In this document: positions 26,210 through 35,527 of the stretch, piece after piece
How the letters are laid out: each line of letters begins with the position of its first letter
Position numbering within the stretch: the stretch's first letter is position 1
Origin: CAZNUM01 sp046861615
GTDB taxonomy: Bacteria; Fidelibacterota; Marinisomatia; Marinisomatales; TCS55
DNA: 64,000 nucleotides
NCBI GenBank assembly: GCA_046861615.1
Contig: JBHHUS010000002.1
Location: 1-64,000 of the forward strand
Direction of reading: 5' to 3'
Notes under the pieces: generated by a model
Told to the model about the DNA's origin: nothing
Database searches by the model: none
The model's input: the letters and a program-made list of their open reading frames with translations, nothing else
Made by a program: the position numbers and the translations under genes

Positions 26210-26860
26210 TTACAGGTTCCCGGAATTAAGAATTCCCTGGTCAAGAAGCGCATTTTTAATGGAATCCCAGGGAAACCCCTTACGCCGTAAATACTGAACT
26301 AAACGGTTTCTTTCTTTCGGAGTTAATTTCTTCCCGGCTTGAAACCTCTTTTTTTGTAAGTGGTATTTGATTAAATCATTTATCGGAAATTCTCGGTAAA
26401 TCGTTTCAATAGATTGATTCAGTAAATCCTGAGGAAAATTATGGGGAAACATGGCAACTTTCAGCGCCACTGGACCGATTTTATTATTTTTAACCTTGTC
26501 CAATACAAACGCCCGGGCAAATTCTTTGTCATCTAAATACCCATCCTTAATTAAACCCTGAATTACCAATTTTACCGCTTCTGCTTTAAAACCTTTTTTT
26601 AACAGTCTTGATTTAAGTTCTGTGACACTTCTCATCCGGTAACTTAACAAATTGAAAGCAGCCTCCCGAATCGCCTGCAGGTTTATTTTTTCAGTTATCT
26701 CTTCCAGAGTTGCAGAGGACAAAGTATCTCCGGAATGTAAAGGATGCTTAATAAAAACGTCTTCAGTAACTCTGAAGACGTCTCCATTGTCCAATGTTAC
26801 GATCCGTCGTTTTGGATTCCGTTTAGAAACAACGACGGAAATAATTTTATGCTTCTTCAC
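26210..26860 (-). CDS. recX: Regulatory protein RecX
   Basis: A 216-residue protein that binds along the RecA filament and limits its activity. Three-helix RecX repeats follow an N-terminal strand region: ISVVVSKRNPKRRIVTLDNG, then AAFNLLSYRMRSVTELKSRL and VIQGLIKDGYLDDKEFARAF. The GTG at 26860 was chosen because RecX proteins usually start a few residues before this strand; it gives a 14-nt overlap with recA. An in-frame ATG at 26902 would add 14 residues and deepen the overlap to 56 nt. Placement directly after recA is the norm. Confidence 0.9.
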   Translation of the reverse strand: MKKHKIISVVVSKRNPKRRIVTLDNGDVFRVTEDVFIKHPLHSGDTLSSATLEEITEKINLQAIREAAFNLLSYRMRSVTELKSRLLKKGFKAEAVKLVIQGLIKDGYLDDKEFARAFVLDKVKNNKIGPVALKVAMFPHNFPQDLLNQSIETIYREFPINDLIKYHLQKKRFQAGKKLTPKERNRLVQYLRRKGFPWDSIKNALLDQGILNSGNL

Positions 26861-27872
26861 TCTTTTTTGATTGTTTATCCAATCCAATGAATTTTTTAAC
26901 ATGACTTACGATTTTGTTACGAACATCGGGGTTTTCTTTCAAGAAATTTTTCGCATTTTCCCGGCCCTGTCCGATTTTCATATCATCAAATGAAAACCAG
27001 GATCCCATTTTCTGTACGATGTCTCCTTTAATGGCTAGGTCCAGAATATCGCCTTCAGTGGAAATTCCCTGGTCATACATCAGATCAAATTCAGTTTGTT
27101 TAAAAGGAGGCGCAACTTTGTTCTTAACCACTTTCACCCGAACGCGACTACCGATTGAATTGGTACCTTCCTTGATAGTAGTAATACGACGGATATCCAA
27201 GCGAATGGAAGTATAAAATTTCAGAGCCCGGCCACCAGGCGTGGTTTCCGGATTTCCGAACATTACACCGATTTTTTCCCTGATCTGATTAATGAATACC
27301 ACCGCCGTATTTGATCGATTAACCGTTCCGGTTAATTTTCGCAGGGCTTGTGACATGAGCCGGGCTTGAAGCCCAACGTGTGTATCTCCCATTTCCCCCT
27401 CCAGCTCTGCTCGTGGAACCAGTGCGGCAACTGAATCAATCACGATAATATCCAGGGCGCCGCTGCGCACCAGTGTTTCCGTAATCTCTAACGCCTGTTC
27501 ACCGGTATCCGGTTGCGAAACCAGTAATTCATCCGTGTTAACACCCAATTTTTTAGCGTATTCCGGATCCATAGCATGTTCAGCATCAATAAAAGCTGCA
27601 TAACCAGATTTTTGAGCTTCAGCAACAAAGTGTAACGCCAGGGTTGTTTTACCGGAAGATTCCGGACCAAAGATTTCAATAATTCGACCCCGGGGAATTC
27701 CACCGACTCCCAGGGCAACATCTAATGACAGACATCCGCTGGAAATGACATTATCCATAATTAACGGACGATCGGAGCCCAATCGCATAATGGACCCTTT
27801 TCCAAACTGCCGATCTACCTGGGCAATGGCTAATTCCAGAGCTTTGGTTTTTTTATCATTATTTGCAGGCAT
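26847..27872 (-). CDS. recA: RecA recombinase
   Basis: A 341-residue DNA strand-exchange ATPase used in homologous recombination, SOS induction and transformation. Walker A is GPESSGKT at 69-76; the Walker B region is IIVIDSVAALVPRAEL and the DNA-binding loops are near VGLQARLMSQALRK and INQIREKIGVMFG. Length is typical. It sits 11 nt after thpR and overlaps recX. No LexA-type box could be identified by eye because recA has no separate upstream gap here. Confidence 0.98.
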   Translation of the reverse strand: MPANNDKKTKALELAIAQVDRQFGKGSIMRLGSDRPLIMDNVISSGCLSLDVALGVGGIPRGRIIEIFGPESSGKTTLALHFVAEAQKSGYAAFIDAEHAMDPEYAKKLGVNTDELLVSQPDTGEQALEITETLVRSGALDIIVIDSVAALVPRAELEGEMGDTHVGLQARLMSQALRKLTGTVNRSNTAVVFINQIREKIGVMFGNPETTPGGRALKFYTSIRLDIRRITTIKEGTNSIGSRVRVKVVKNKVAPPFKQTEFDLMYDQGISTEGDILDLAIKGDIVQKMGSWFSFDDMKIGQGRENAKNFLKENPDVRNKIVSHVKKFIGLDKQSKKSEEA

Positions 27873-27883
27873 TGTTGATACTC

Positions 27884-28465
27884 CTAAATTGAATTATTAC
27901 CAAAAAAATGAGTACTTAAAATAGAATAAACTGGCCCATTTGAAAAGAGTTCGCTGGAAATAAACTGAATCTTATTCACCGCTACAGGAATTGGATCAAA
28001 AGATATGTTTAAAAAGGAAGTAATATCAGGAGTTTTCTTTTGCGGGTAACGAATTCGGGCAATAGTGAGATGAGGAACAAATGATTTTTCCTCCACTAAA
28101 AATCCCAGCGGTTCCAACCCACTATTTATCTGATTAACCAGGTTTTTTAAATGATCCAGATCCCCTTCTATCCCCATCCACAACACCCGGGGCCGTTCCG
28201 GTTTTGGGAAACAACCCGTGTTACAAATCGATAGATTGAAGGCTGATTGCGGTTTAACTAACTTTGCGAAAACTGAACGAACATCCTCGACTGATGATTC
28301 CGGTGTATAGCCTAAAAACTTTAAGGTAAGATGCATCAGATCAGAACGTACCCATTTGATCTTTAAACCAGATCCTGGAACTGTTGCTTTTAATTTCGCA
28401 TAAACCGGACGTATCGTTTCCGGAATTGGAATAGCTACAAAGGTCCGCAGCAGAATATCACGCAT
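27884..28465 (-). CDS. thpR: RNA 2',3'-cyclic phosphodiesterase (ThpR / LigT family)
   Basis: A 193-residue member of the 2H phosphoesterase superfamily, which opens 2',3'-cyclic phosphates in RNA. The paired catalytic motifs are HLTLKFLG (~residues 47-54) and HLTIARIR (~131-138). The N-terminal RTFVAIPIPE matches the family start. It overlaps cinA by 8 nt and precedes recA by 11 nt; the cinA-thpR-recA order is well known from other bacteria. Confidence 0.93.
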   Translation of the reverse strand: MRDILLRTFVAIPIPETIRPVYAKLKATVPGSGLKIKWVRSDLMHLTLKFLGYTPESSVEDVRSVFAKLVKPQSAFNLSICNTGCFPKPERPRVLWMGIEGDLDHLKNLVNQINSGLEPLGFLVEEKSFVPHLTIARIRYPQKKTPDITSFLNISFDPIPVAVNKIQFISSELFSNGPVYSILSTHFFGNNSI

Positions 28466-29678
28466 CCAGTAAATATCTCCGTATAATATTCAAGGCGGCC
28501 TGACTAGTCATGAGTTTGTTGGTTTTTCTATCTGTGGTAAACCTGAATTCCCAGGTTTTGACACCACTACTGTAGGCCAAACCCACATAGACCAAACCCA
28601 CTGGTTTCAGTTCTGTACCTCCTGTTGGTCCGGCAATACCGGTTGTTGATAAACCCAGATCGGTCTGAACAAGATCCCGCATGCCAAGGGCCATTTCAGC
28701 AGCCGTCTCCGGACTCACTGCTCCCACTGAATCAAGAGTTGATTTTTTCACTCCCAGGAGCGACATTTTTACTTCATTACTATAGGCAACTACGCCACCG
28801 CGCATATAATCAGAACTTCCGGATGTATTAGTGATCCGGTCACCAATCAACCCTCCGGTACAGGATTCAGCCGTGGCAATAGTAAATTGTTTCTCACGAA
28901 GTAACGCTCCGACCGCATCCTCTAATTCGGTAGAATCGTTCCCATAATAGTATTTAGATATTTTGGGTCTGATTTGATCAATAAACCCATTTAATTGCTT
29001 CTGATCGTCAGCTCTGATTCGTAGGTCCACACCGGTCATTTTTGGCAGGAAGGCAAATTCAATCGACGGGGAAGTCTTTAAATCATGATCCAGTTTCTGA
29101 TACAAGGCTGATTCCATAATACCAGTTGTCCGTAATAAAATAGTCGCAATCCGATCATGGGAGTGATCACTAATCCACGGTAATACTGTATTTTTCATCA
29201 TAGCTTGCATTTCCGCAGGGACACCGGGCATGGCAAATAACTGGAAATCAGGATGGGTGAAATGCAGACCTCGTGCTGTGCCTACCGGATTAGGAATGAC
29301 ATTCCCCTTATCGGGGCGAAAGGCCTGATTTCGGTTCGATTCTGGAATCGTTTTACCTCGGCGTACAAATTTTTCAGTTAACTCTTCCCAGTATTCCGAA
29401 TCAAAGACCGGTTCGGACTCAAAATATTCATACAGGGCCAAAGGCGTAATATCATCATGAGTAGGTCCTAGGCCACCGGTAGTCAGAATAACATCAACGG
29501 TTGAAAGATTATTGTTGAGGGCTCTTAAAATTGATTCTTTCTGATCATCAACGGTCAAATGCCAGATTACCTGCGCCCCGACACCGATAACAGCATTTCC
29601 AATCCAGGCCGCATTGGTATCAACCCGCGTTCCATTTAGTAATTCTGTTCCAATAGTGATTAGGCCAATTCTTATCAT
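28458..29678 (-). CDS. cinA: CinA competence/damage-inducible family protein (NMN amidohydrolase type)
   Basis: A 406-residue two-domain protein. The N-terminal MoaB/MogA-like domain (~residues 1-170; RIGLITIGTELLNG, LTTGGLGPTHDD, FAMPGVPAEMQAM) and the C-terminal CinA amidase domain (~255-400; IATAESCTGGLIGDRIT, GVKTWEF) are complete. In many bacteria the C-terminal domain deamidates NMN for pyridine-nucleotide recycling. The ATG at 29678 was chosen over one ten codons upstream because it forms an ATGA overlap with pgpA and matches the usual MIRIGLI start. It is followed by thpR and recA. Confidence 0.94.
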   Translation of the reverse strand: MIRIGLITIGTELLNGTRVDTNAAWIGNAVIGVGAQVIWHLTVDDQKESILRALNNNLSTVDVILTTGGLGPTHDDITPLALYEYFESEPVFDSEYWEELTEKFVRRGKTIPESNRNQAFRPDKGNVIPNPVGTARGLHFTHPDFQLFAMPGVPAEMQAMMKNTVLPWISDHSHDRIATILLRTTGIMESALYQKLDHDLKTSPSIEFAFLPKMTGVDLRIRADDQKQLNGFIDQIRPKISKYYYGNDSTELEDAVGALLREKQFTIATAESCTGGLIGDRITNTSGSSDYMRGGVVAYSNEVKMSLLGVKKSTLDSVGAVSPETAAEMALGMRDLVQTDLGLSTTGIAGPTGGTELKPVGLVYVGLAYSSGVKTWEFRFTTDRKTNKLMTSQAALNIIRRYLLDA

Positions 29679-30130
29679 GTGAAAATAAACCGGTAACCTT
29701 GTAAACAAATCACTGTCAACACGCCGGCAGCGGCATCATCGGCCATGATTCCCCAACCACCGGATAAAGATTCTAAATTTCTTACAGGTGGAGGTTTCAA
29801 AATATCGAAAATTCGGAACAGGATAAAACCACTTACGGCGAACTTCCAGTCAATGGGAATTCCAATAAAACAAATCCATTGGCCGGCCCATTCATCGATC
29901 ACAATTCGGGGTGGGTCTTGCTCCTTGGAATCATGCACCAAAACATCCGATGCATAGACACCGATAAAAAATATAACCAGAACCGCTATCGGAAGCAGAA
30001 AGACTAATTCAGACCTGAAGAAAAAAAACCACGTTCCGGTAGCAATTAAACTGCACCAGGTTCCCGGCGCCAGGGGAAGTTTACCGATAAAAAATACAGT
30101 GGAAATCCATTCAGCCGTACCCCGATTCAT
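29675..30130 (-). CDS. pgpA: Phosphatidylglycerophosphatase A
   Basis: A 151-residue membrane enzyme that dephosphorylates phosphatidylglycerol phosphate. Family motifs: IGKLPLAPGTWCSLIA near residue 14, VIDEWAGQWI near 75, GGWGIMADDAAAGV near 122, with four hydrophobic segments. It lies 6 nt downstream of pgsA, which makes its substrate, so the two last steps of phosphatidylglycerol synthesis are coupled. It overlaps the cinA start by 4 nt. Confidence 0.93.
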   Translation of the reverse strand: MNRGTAEWISTVFFIGKLPLAPGTWCSLIATGTWFFFFRSELVFLLPIAVLVIFFIGVYASDVLVHDSKEQDPPRIVIDEWAGQWICFIGIPIDWKFAVSGFILFRIFDILKPPPVRNLESLSGGWGIMADDAAAGVLTVICLQGYRFIFT

Positions 30131-30136
30131 AAGTAA

Positions 30137-30721
30137 TCAGATAAATATTTTTTTCAAAGTCGCTCGATTGTCGTACAGGTAAACCAGTCCCGTATAGACA
30201 GTAAAAAAAGTAACCAGTAATGTTAAATAATAAATAATCCTGAATTCCTTCATAAAACTAATAATCATTCTCAGCGGTTCGAGATGTAATCCTTTCATTC
30301 CTAATAACACTAAGGTAAGAATGATGAGCGTCACCTGAAAGGTGGTTTTCATTTTAGCGATTCTGCTCGTGAGCATTGTGAATCCTTTAGCGGATATTAT
30401 CATACGTAACCCAGTTACAAATAAGTCACGGAAAATGATTAATCCGACCATCCAAAAATCGATCAGCCCCATCACAGCAAAGGAGATAAAAGCAGAAGAT
30501 ACCAGGATTTTATCAGCTAAGGGGTCCAGGAAGCGGCCGGAGTCAGTTATTGCATTGTATTTCCGGGCATAATAACCATCATAGGCATCGGTAGTGGAGG
30601 CAATAACGAAAATGACCAGAGCCCAGATTTTTGCAAAGGGAAAATCAGCAAATAGACAAACAATAAAAAAGGGCGTTAAAAGGATACGGAGAATGGTTAA
30701 TATATTAGGAACGGTCATCAT
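30137..30721 (-). CDS. pgsA: CDP-diacylglycerol-glycerol-3-phosphate 3-phosphatidyltransferase
   Basis: A 194-residue inner-membrane enzyme that joins CDP-diacylglycerol and glycerol-3-phosphate. The CDP-alcohol phosphotransferase motif D(x2)DG(x2)AR(x8)G(x3)D(x3)D is present in TDAYDGYYARKYNAITDSGR followed by FLDPLADK. About five membrane helices are predicted. It overlaps recR by 4 nt and is followed by pgpA. GpsA at 11.4 kb supplies the glycerol-3-phosphate. Confidence 0.95.
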   Translation of the reverse strand: MMTVPNILTILRILLTPFFIVCLFADFPFAKIWALVIFVIASTTDAYDGYYARKYNAITDSGRFLDPLADKILVSSAFISFAVMGLIDFWMVGLIIFRDLFVTGLRMIISAKGFTMLTSRIAKMKTTFQVTLIILTLVLLGMKGLHLEPLRMIISFMKEFRIIYYLTLLVTFFTVYTGLVYLYDNRATLKKIFI

Positions 30722-31311
30722 AGTTCGGTTCTTCCCTCCATGGCTCGGTGGATAGTGGCATCATCGATGTATTCGAGTTCACCTCCAACTGGAATTCCCC
30801 TGGCCAGGCGGGTTACTTTCACATCTTTATCATTTAATAACTTAGCGATATACAACGCTGTAGTTTCGCCTTCAATGCTTGGATTGGTGGCGATAACGAC
30901 TTCCGATCCCTTTTTAATACGTTTTAACAGTGAATTAATGTTCAAATCGTCCGGCCCGACCCCGTCCAGTGGAGACAAAACCCCACCCAACACGTGATAA
31001 AGACCGCGAAAAATGTTGGCCTTTTCAAAAACATAAATATCGGCGGCATCTTCCACAATGCAGATGATAGAATCATCCCGCTTTACGTCAGAACATATGA
31101 AGCAGGGGTCTTCCTCCGTAATGCCTCCGCAGAGAGAACAGAATTGAATTTTAGTTTTCATATCCATGATTGCCTGAGCCAGATCAATCGCCTGTTCATT
31201 ACTTGAATTTAACAGATGAAATGCCATCCGCTGGGCAGTCTTTCGCCCGACTCCCGGGAAACGAGTAAATGCTTCGATCAGTTTATTGATACTTTCCGGA
31301 ATAGAACCCAT
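30718..31311 (-). CDS. recR: Recombination mediator RecR
   Basis: A 197-residue protein that works with RecF and RecO to load RecA on gaps. It has an N-terminal helix-hairpin-helix (LIEAFTRFPGVGRKTAQRMAF), a Cys4 zinc finger (CSLCGG...CFIC, residues ~58-73) and a Toprim domain (ICIVEDAADIYVFEK; VIATNPSIEGETTALYIAK). Length is standard. The order dnaX-ybaB-recR is one of the most conserved in bacteria; it overlaps ybaB by 1 nt (TAATG) and pgsA by 4 nt. Confidence 0.97.
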   Translation of the reverse strand: MGSIPESINKLIEAFTRFPGVGRKTAQRMAFHLLNSSNEQAIDLAQAIMDMKTKIQFCSLCGGITEEDPCFICSDVKRDDSIICIVEDAADIYVFEKANIFRGLYHVLGGVLSPLDGVGPDDLNINSLLKRIKKGSEVVIATNPSIEGETTALYIAKLLNDKDVKVTRLARGIPVGGELEYIDDATIHRAMEGRTEL

Positions 31312-31637
31312 TACATACCCGGCATTTTTAAGCCACTCAACATTCCACCTGTAACACTATTCATTCGATTCTGGCTTTCCGCCTGAGCCTTTGTAATCGC
31401 TTTATTGACTGCAGATATAATTAAATCTTCGATTAAATCTTTCTCTTCATTGAGTACTTCCTCGCTGAGGTCCAGTTTAAGCAATTCTAATTTACCGTTA
31501 ATCGTAACTTTCACCATTCCACCACCAGTTTCTGTCTCCAGGTGTAGATCTTCCAGTTCATTTTGAACAGTCTCAATCCTCTTTTGGACTTCCTGAGCCT
31601 GTTTTAAAATTTTTGACATGTTTCCTTTATTTAACAT
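31311..31637 (-). CDS. Nucleoid-associated protein YbaB/EbfC
   Basis: A 108-residue DNA-binding protein of the YbaB/EbfC family, which bends and coats DNA as a dimer. It shows MSKILKQAQEVQKRIETVQ, then the G.V.V.ING segment GGGMVKVTINGKLELLKLDL, and a tail ending SGLKMPGM. The in-frame ATG at residue 7 (MSKILKQ) matches the normal start better, so the first 6 residues may not be made; coordinates keep the longer form. It lies between dnaX (8 nt) and recR (1-nt overlap). Confidence 0.93.
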   Translation of the reverse strand: MLNKGNMSKILKQAQEVQKRIETVQNELEDLHLETETGGGMVKVTINGKLELLKLDLSEEVLNEEKDLIEDLIISAVNKAITKAQAESQNRMNSVTGGMLSGLKMPGM

Positions 31638-31645
31638 AATTACTC

Positions 31646-33343
31646 CTATCGTAAAATTTCACCATCGAATAGTTCAATTACTTTACTGATTACCGAATCA
31701 CCCTTCTCTGAAACGGTTGTTCCCCTATTGGTGTCTTCGTCAATTGGTTGTTCAGTCACGGGGACTCCCGCTTTCCAATCCACCCGGATCCTGAGCTCAG
31801 TTGCAAAATGATCCTTAATCATAGATTCAATTGTATTATGGTTTTTTTCCAGCGTTCTAACACTGAATCGGGGCAGGCCGGAGATAGCAATTGTGAGTTT
31901 ATTCTTGGATAATGATTCGGGAGTAGAGTGTTCCAACACTGTACCAATGGAAGGACGGAGATTGGAAACGGTATTGACAAATGAAACCCAATATTTTTGG
32001 ATTATTTCCAAAGTCAATGGACCATTGATTTTAGGTGGTTGAATAATGTTTTGATCCGGTGCTTTTTCATCATGGGGGCTATTTTCTTTATCGGTAACTT
32101 TTCCAACTGTTGTACTTCCAGATAGTTTAGTAGCAGATATCGTTTTGTGTGGTGGTTCATATAGATTTAATACTTTTTGTGGCTCTCCCCTTTGAACTTG
32201 AGGCTGTTTTACAGAACCTCCATGAGTGGAGGATAACAGCTCCTCAATGGATACGGCCGAGTCCATTTCCAATAGCTTAATCGCGGTCATTTCAAAAAGA
32301 ATTGCAGGTTGGCTGATCCGCTTCAGAGAATTTTCAAGGTTATTGAGGATTTGAGTAATTCTTAATAAATCCCGACGTTCCCATAGTTGGGCATTTTCCT
32401 GATAACGTTCCTGATTTTCCTTATTCATGTCCAGCAATTCACTGCTGCCGTCAACCGTTGACAGCAATAAATTACGAAAATGCCGGTTCAGACCCAGCGC
32501 CACATCTTCCAGCGGTAAACCCATGGACTGGATTTTTTTAAGTAATATTAATAATCCAGAGGCTTTTTTCTGCTGAATAACATCTGAAAATTCGAAGTAA
32601 ATGTCATTTGGAATCAGACCAATAACGGTCGCCACATTTTCAAATGTAATTTCATCTCCGGCATAAGCGATAACCTGGTCCACCAGGCTTAAAGCATCCC
32701 GCATACTCCCTTCGGCTTTTCTGCTGATGGCGGCCAAGGACTCGGGATCAATGCTGATCTTTTCATTTTTCAAGATGTATTCCAGGCGATCCATTATAGC
32801 TTTTGAAGTAATTGTATTAAAATCGAATCGCTGACAGCGGGAAATAATTGTGGATGGTACCTTATGAATATCGGTTGTACACAAAATAAATTTTCCATGA
32901 ACCGGAGGTTCTTCCAGGGTTCGCAGCAAGGCGTTAAAGGCCTGGTTCGTTAACATGTGTACTTCATCAATAATAAAGATTTTATAGGGTGCTTCCATGG
33001 GTGGATATTTAATAGCCTCGCGTAAATTGCGAATTTCCTCGATTCCCCGGTTGGAGGCACCATCGATTTCCAGAACATCCAGATTCCGCCCGTCGGTAAT
33101 TTCCTGACATGTTGTACACGAATTGCAGGGAACACCATCTTTCGATTGAGAACAATTCAGCGCTTTGGCGATGATCCTGGCCGTAGTGGTCTTGCCGACT
33201 CCCCGGGGACCGGTCAATATATAGCCCTGGGCTACCCGGTCTTTTTTCAGCGCATTGGTAAGTGTTCGGGTAACGTGATCCTGCCCAACAACATCCATAA
33301 AGGATTGTGGTCGCCATTTTAATGAAAGAACTTGATAAGTCAT
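31646..33343 (-). CDS. dnaX: DNA polymerase III subunit gamma/tau
   Basis: A 565-residue clamp-loader ATPase. The N-terminal AAA+ module (~1-370) has Walker A GPRGVGKTTTARI, the zinc site CSQSKDGVPCNSCTTC, the DEVH box IFIIDEVHMLT and the SRC motif ISRCQRFDF. A Ser/Thr/Pro/Lys-rich linker (~375-430) leads to a C-terminal domain for polymerase contact. No obvious slippery A-run for programmed frameshifting was seen. The start lies 13 nt beyond the 3' end of the SRP RNA gene, so it may be on the same transcript. Confidence 0.96.
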   Translation of the reverse strand: MTYQVLSLKWRPQSFMDVVGQDHVTRTLTNALKKDRVAQGYILTGPRGVGKTTTARIIAKALNCSQSKDGVPCNSCTTCQEITDGRNLDVLEIDGASNRGIEEIRNLREAIKYPPMEAPYKIFIIDEVHMLTNQAFNALLRTLEEPPVHGKFILCTTDIHKVPSTIISRCQRFDFNTITSKAIMDRLEYILKNEKISIDPESLAAISRKAEGSMRDALSLVDQVIAYAGDEITFENVATVIGLIPNDIYFEFSDVIQQKKASGLLILLKKIQSMGLPLEDVALGLNRHFRNLLLSTVDGSSELLDMNKENQERYQENAQLWERRDLLRITQILNNLENSLKRISQPAILFEMTAIKLLEMDSAVSIEELLSSTHGGSVKQPQVQRGEPQKVLNLYEPPHKTISATKLSGSTTVGKVTDKENSPHDEKAPDQNIIQPPKINGPLTLEIIQKYWVSFVNTVSNLRPSIGTVLEHSTPESLSKNKLTIAISGLPRFSVRTLEKNHNTIESMIKDHFATELRIRVDWKAGVPVTEQPIDEDTNRGTTVSEKGDSVISKVIELFDGEILR

Positions 33344-33356
33344 TTTATTTTTTTAA

Positions 33357-33630
33357 AGGTCGTGCACCCGTGTTTGGCAAACCTGGATTGATCAAAAGCC
33401 AGACCAGTTTACTCCACTTCAGCGGTCTTACGGCACACAATTCTAATCACTTACCGCTGCTCCCTTCCGGTCCTGACGGGATTGGGTGTAGAATCATTGC
33501 GAAAGATTGAAGTTTCAACGTCACTTTGTCATGAATTCAATCATCAGCATTTACCGGGCACAGGAATTCGATCCTGCTATAGCGGGTTGCAGGTTACAGG
33601 GCACCGCTACCTCCCCATCTAGCACGACCT
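33357..33630 (-). ncRNA. ffs: Signal recognition particle RNA, long form with Alu domain
   Basis: Read on the minus strand, the S domain is GTCAGGACCGGAAGGGAGCA with the GGAAG tetraloop core. The 5' part, GTGCTAGATGGGGAGGTAGC and then a TGCCCTGTAACCTGC segment, matches the Alu domain known from Bacillus-type SRP RNA. The 9-nt ends AGGTCGTGC and GCACGACCT pair and set the limits. Size is about 274 nt. tRNA-Ala lies 55 nt upstream and dnaX 13 nt downstream. Any ORF inside it is a shadow. Confidence 0.93.
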
Positions 33631-33685
33631 AATTTTCAATAATCGTTCCTTTAACAGCTAATGGAAAAATGCTTTTCAGAAATAG

Positions 33686-33758
<73 letters not shown>

Positions 33759-33902
33759 ATTACTTTGACAGTAAACACCCAACAAAACGGTTCGAGCAGG
33801 ATTTAATAATAATCATCGTGGAGGAATATTCACCTTTTAAAGTCGTAAAATTTACCCGCTTTCGATCACCGGAAGCAAGCATAGGAATCGAAACAAAAAT
33901 AC

Positions 33903-34295
33903 TCAGTAAATGATCACTACTTTAATTTCGTTCACTTCATACCAATCCCAGAAATTAGATCGGTCCAGTTTAATGAGACCGTCTTTGAAACTATACCGCA
34001 CCCGCTTGCGGTAAAGCGACTCGGTAAACCATTCTGATTTATCCCGCTTATAATAGATAGCTACAAAGGGTGGGCTGTCCTCCTTCAAATCCGGAATTAC
34101 CAGCGTACAAATGGCATCATTGAATTCACCCTCCGGTGTGATGAATTCCACTTTAGTAAAATGATAAACGCGTTTTATTAGCGATCTAAATTCAGTGTAT
34201 TTCTCGGCTGCTTGACTGACCCCAAATGAATTAATCAACACTAATAAACAAATGACTGGGACAGAAACACGGATTCCCCGCTTTAAATAATTCAC
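33903..34295 (-). CDS. Exported hypothetical protein
   Basis: A 130-residue protein with a signal peptide (VSVPVICLLVLINSFGVSQA, cleavage probably after SQA near residue 29). The mature domain alternates strands and short helices (YRKRVRYSFKDGLIKLDRSN) and ends NEIKVVIIY. No family recognised. It overlaps the 142-residue coiled-coil gene upstream by 4 nt. The 143 nt between this gene and tRNA-Ala hold no recognisable feature. Confidence 0.7.
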   Translation of the reverse strand: MNYLKRGIRVSVPVICLLVLINSFGVSQAAEKYTEFRSLIKRVYHFTKVEFITPEGEFNDAICTLVIPDLKEDSPPFVAIYYKRDKSEWFTESLYRKRVRYSFKDGLIKLDRSNFWDWYEVNEIKVVIIY

Positions 34296-34720
34296 TTTTT
34301 CTTCTTACGAACAAATAAATGTCTCTTTTTTGTTTCTTCCTTTTTTCCTGATTCGGAGAGCTCTTTTGCTGCATCAGGATCATCATTCTTTTTTTCTTTT
34401 TTGGACTCCAGACGGCGTTCAAAATCACTCACCTCCGGCGGGACTTCCGACTCAGTAGCTGTTTCAACCCTGACCTCTGCCACATTAGCTTTTAAAAGCT
34501 GTCTCATTTTTTCCCGACGTTCTTTTGAATTGGATTTCAATTGGGTCAATAAATCCTGAACCTCCTGGTGAAAATCAGCAATCGTTCGCTCCAATCGCTG
34601 GATCAATTCATCCAGAAGCGGTTCCCCGTAACCTTCACCGATTGATTCCAACAAACCATTCATTTTTTCGTTGATGTATTGTCTGGTTTTTTCTATATCT
34701 TGTTCGCTGTTTTCTGCCAT
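34292..34720 (-). CDS. Small helical protein, second member of the YGxxLxDEL family
   Basis: A 142-residue, highly charged, helical protein without signal peptide. It shares with the 109-residue protein at 15.3 kb the core YGxxLxDELxxRLExxIxDF, EVQxLxxxLKxNS and the later motif SDFERRLES. It adds a Lys-rich tail ending KKKK. A Shine-Dalgarno GGAG precedes the ATG by 7 nt. It sits between two exported proteins with overlaps or short gaps, which suggests a shared transcript and an envelope-linked role that the sequence does not explain. Confidence 0.75.
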   Translation of the reverse strand: MAENSEQDIEKTRQYINEKMNGLLESIGEGYGEPLLDELIQRLERTIADFHQEVQDLLTQLKSNSKERREKMRQLLKANVAEVRVETATESEVPPEVSDFERRLESKKEKKNDDPDAAKELSESGKKEETKKRHLFVRKKKK

Positions 34721-34732
34721 TGTAACTCCAAA

Positions 34733-35527
34733 CTATCTTTTCAATTTTTCCATTTCTGCCTGGGTTAAGCCATATTGACTTCGTGGAGAAGTAAGAATCA
34801 TGATGGTATCATACACTTCCCCTCCGACTAAAGTACCATAGATTGCCCCCATGAATCGGTTGTTCCAAACCATTTCAGCCCGGGGACTCGTTTGCCGATT
34901 CCAGACCTCCATCATTAAAAGACCCAATACTCCTGCCACACCGTACATACCCAATTTCCAGGTGGGGCGCTGAATAATTTTTTCCCGATAGGTAATCCGC
35001 TCCATTTCCCAGATTTTGATTTGTTCAACTGAAACAGGAGTTTGGATAGTCAAACTTCTATCGCCATAGGACAATAAAGTTCCTTTAATTCTTTTTCCTG
35101 ACCGATGCTTTATATTTACATACTGACCCACTGGAATGGAAGCCAGAATTTCATTGGTCCGTAAATAGGTCAGGTTTTTCCCGATTCTACTCCGTTCTTC
35201 ATCACTTAGAGCGGGAATTCCCATCACGCGTAATTGCAGATCAGACCATTGCCGAAGTGAATAGGCTCGACGACTAGCCTTTCTACGGGAAAATTCAACG
35301 AATACAATCCGGGCTTCGATCCGGTTAGGATTGATTTCAAAAAACTGGGCGCTTTCAAATCCGGGGATGTCAGTAAAGACCTCATAGTGAAGATTCTCAG
35401 CTGCATCAAGCGTATATCCGATAGCAGGGGTCAATGGAATGATTTCTCCCCGCTGTCCATATAGACATAGGCAGAAAAGAAATATTCCTGCCCTAACTGG
35501 TTGCTTCCAGTAGCTTAATAATTTCAT
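34733..35527 (-). CDS. Exported hypothetical protein with membrane segments
   Basis: A 264-residue protein. An N-terminal signal-type helix (AGIFLFCLCLYGQ) is followed by a domain with strands (FEINPNRIEARIVFVEFSRR) and by a small SH3/Sm-like stretch VGQYVNIKHRSGKRIKGTLL at about residue 140. Near the C-terminus a membrane helix (YGVAGVLGLLMMEVW) and a further hydrophobic stretch (FMGAIYGTLVGGEVY) occur. No known family. It begins inside the last 35 nt of the selenoprotein gene and ends 12 nt before the 142-residue coiled-coil gene. Confidence 0.7.
   Translation of the reverse strand: MKLLSYWKQPVRAGIFLFCLCLYGQRGEIIPLTPAIGYTLDAAENLHYEVFTDIPGFESAQFFEINPNRIEARIVFVEFSRRKASRRAYSLRQWSDLQLRVMGIPALSDEERSRIGKNLTYLRTNEILASIPVGQYVNIKHRSGKRIKGTLLSYGDRSLTIQTPVSVEQIKIWEMERITYREKIIQRPTWKLGMYGVAGVLGLLMMEVWNRQTSPRAEMVWNNRFMGAIYGTLVGGEVYDTIMILTSPRSQYGLTQAEMEKLKR

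Noticed and set aside
28458..29708. Longer cinA start at 29708
   Set aside because: The ATG at 29678 fits the family start and the ATGA overlap with pgpA.
33307..33510. 67-residue plus-strand frame
   Set aside because: It lies over the SRP RNA and the dnaX start.
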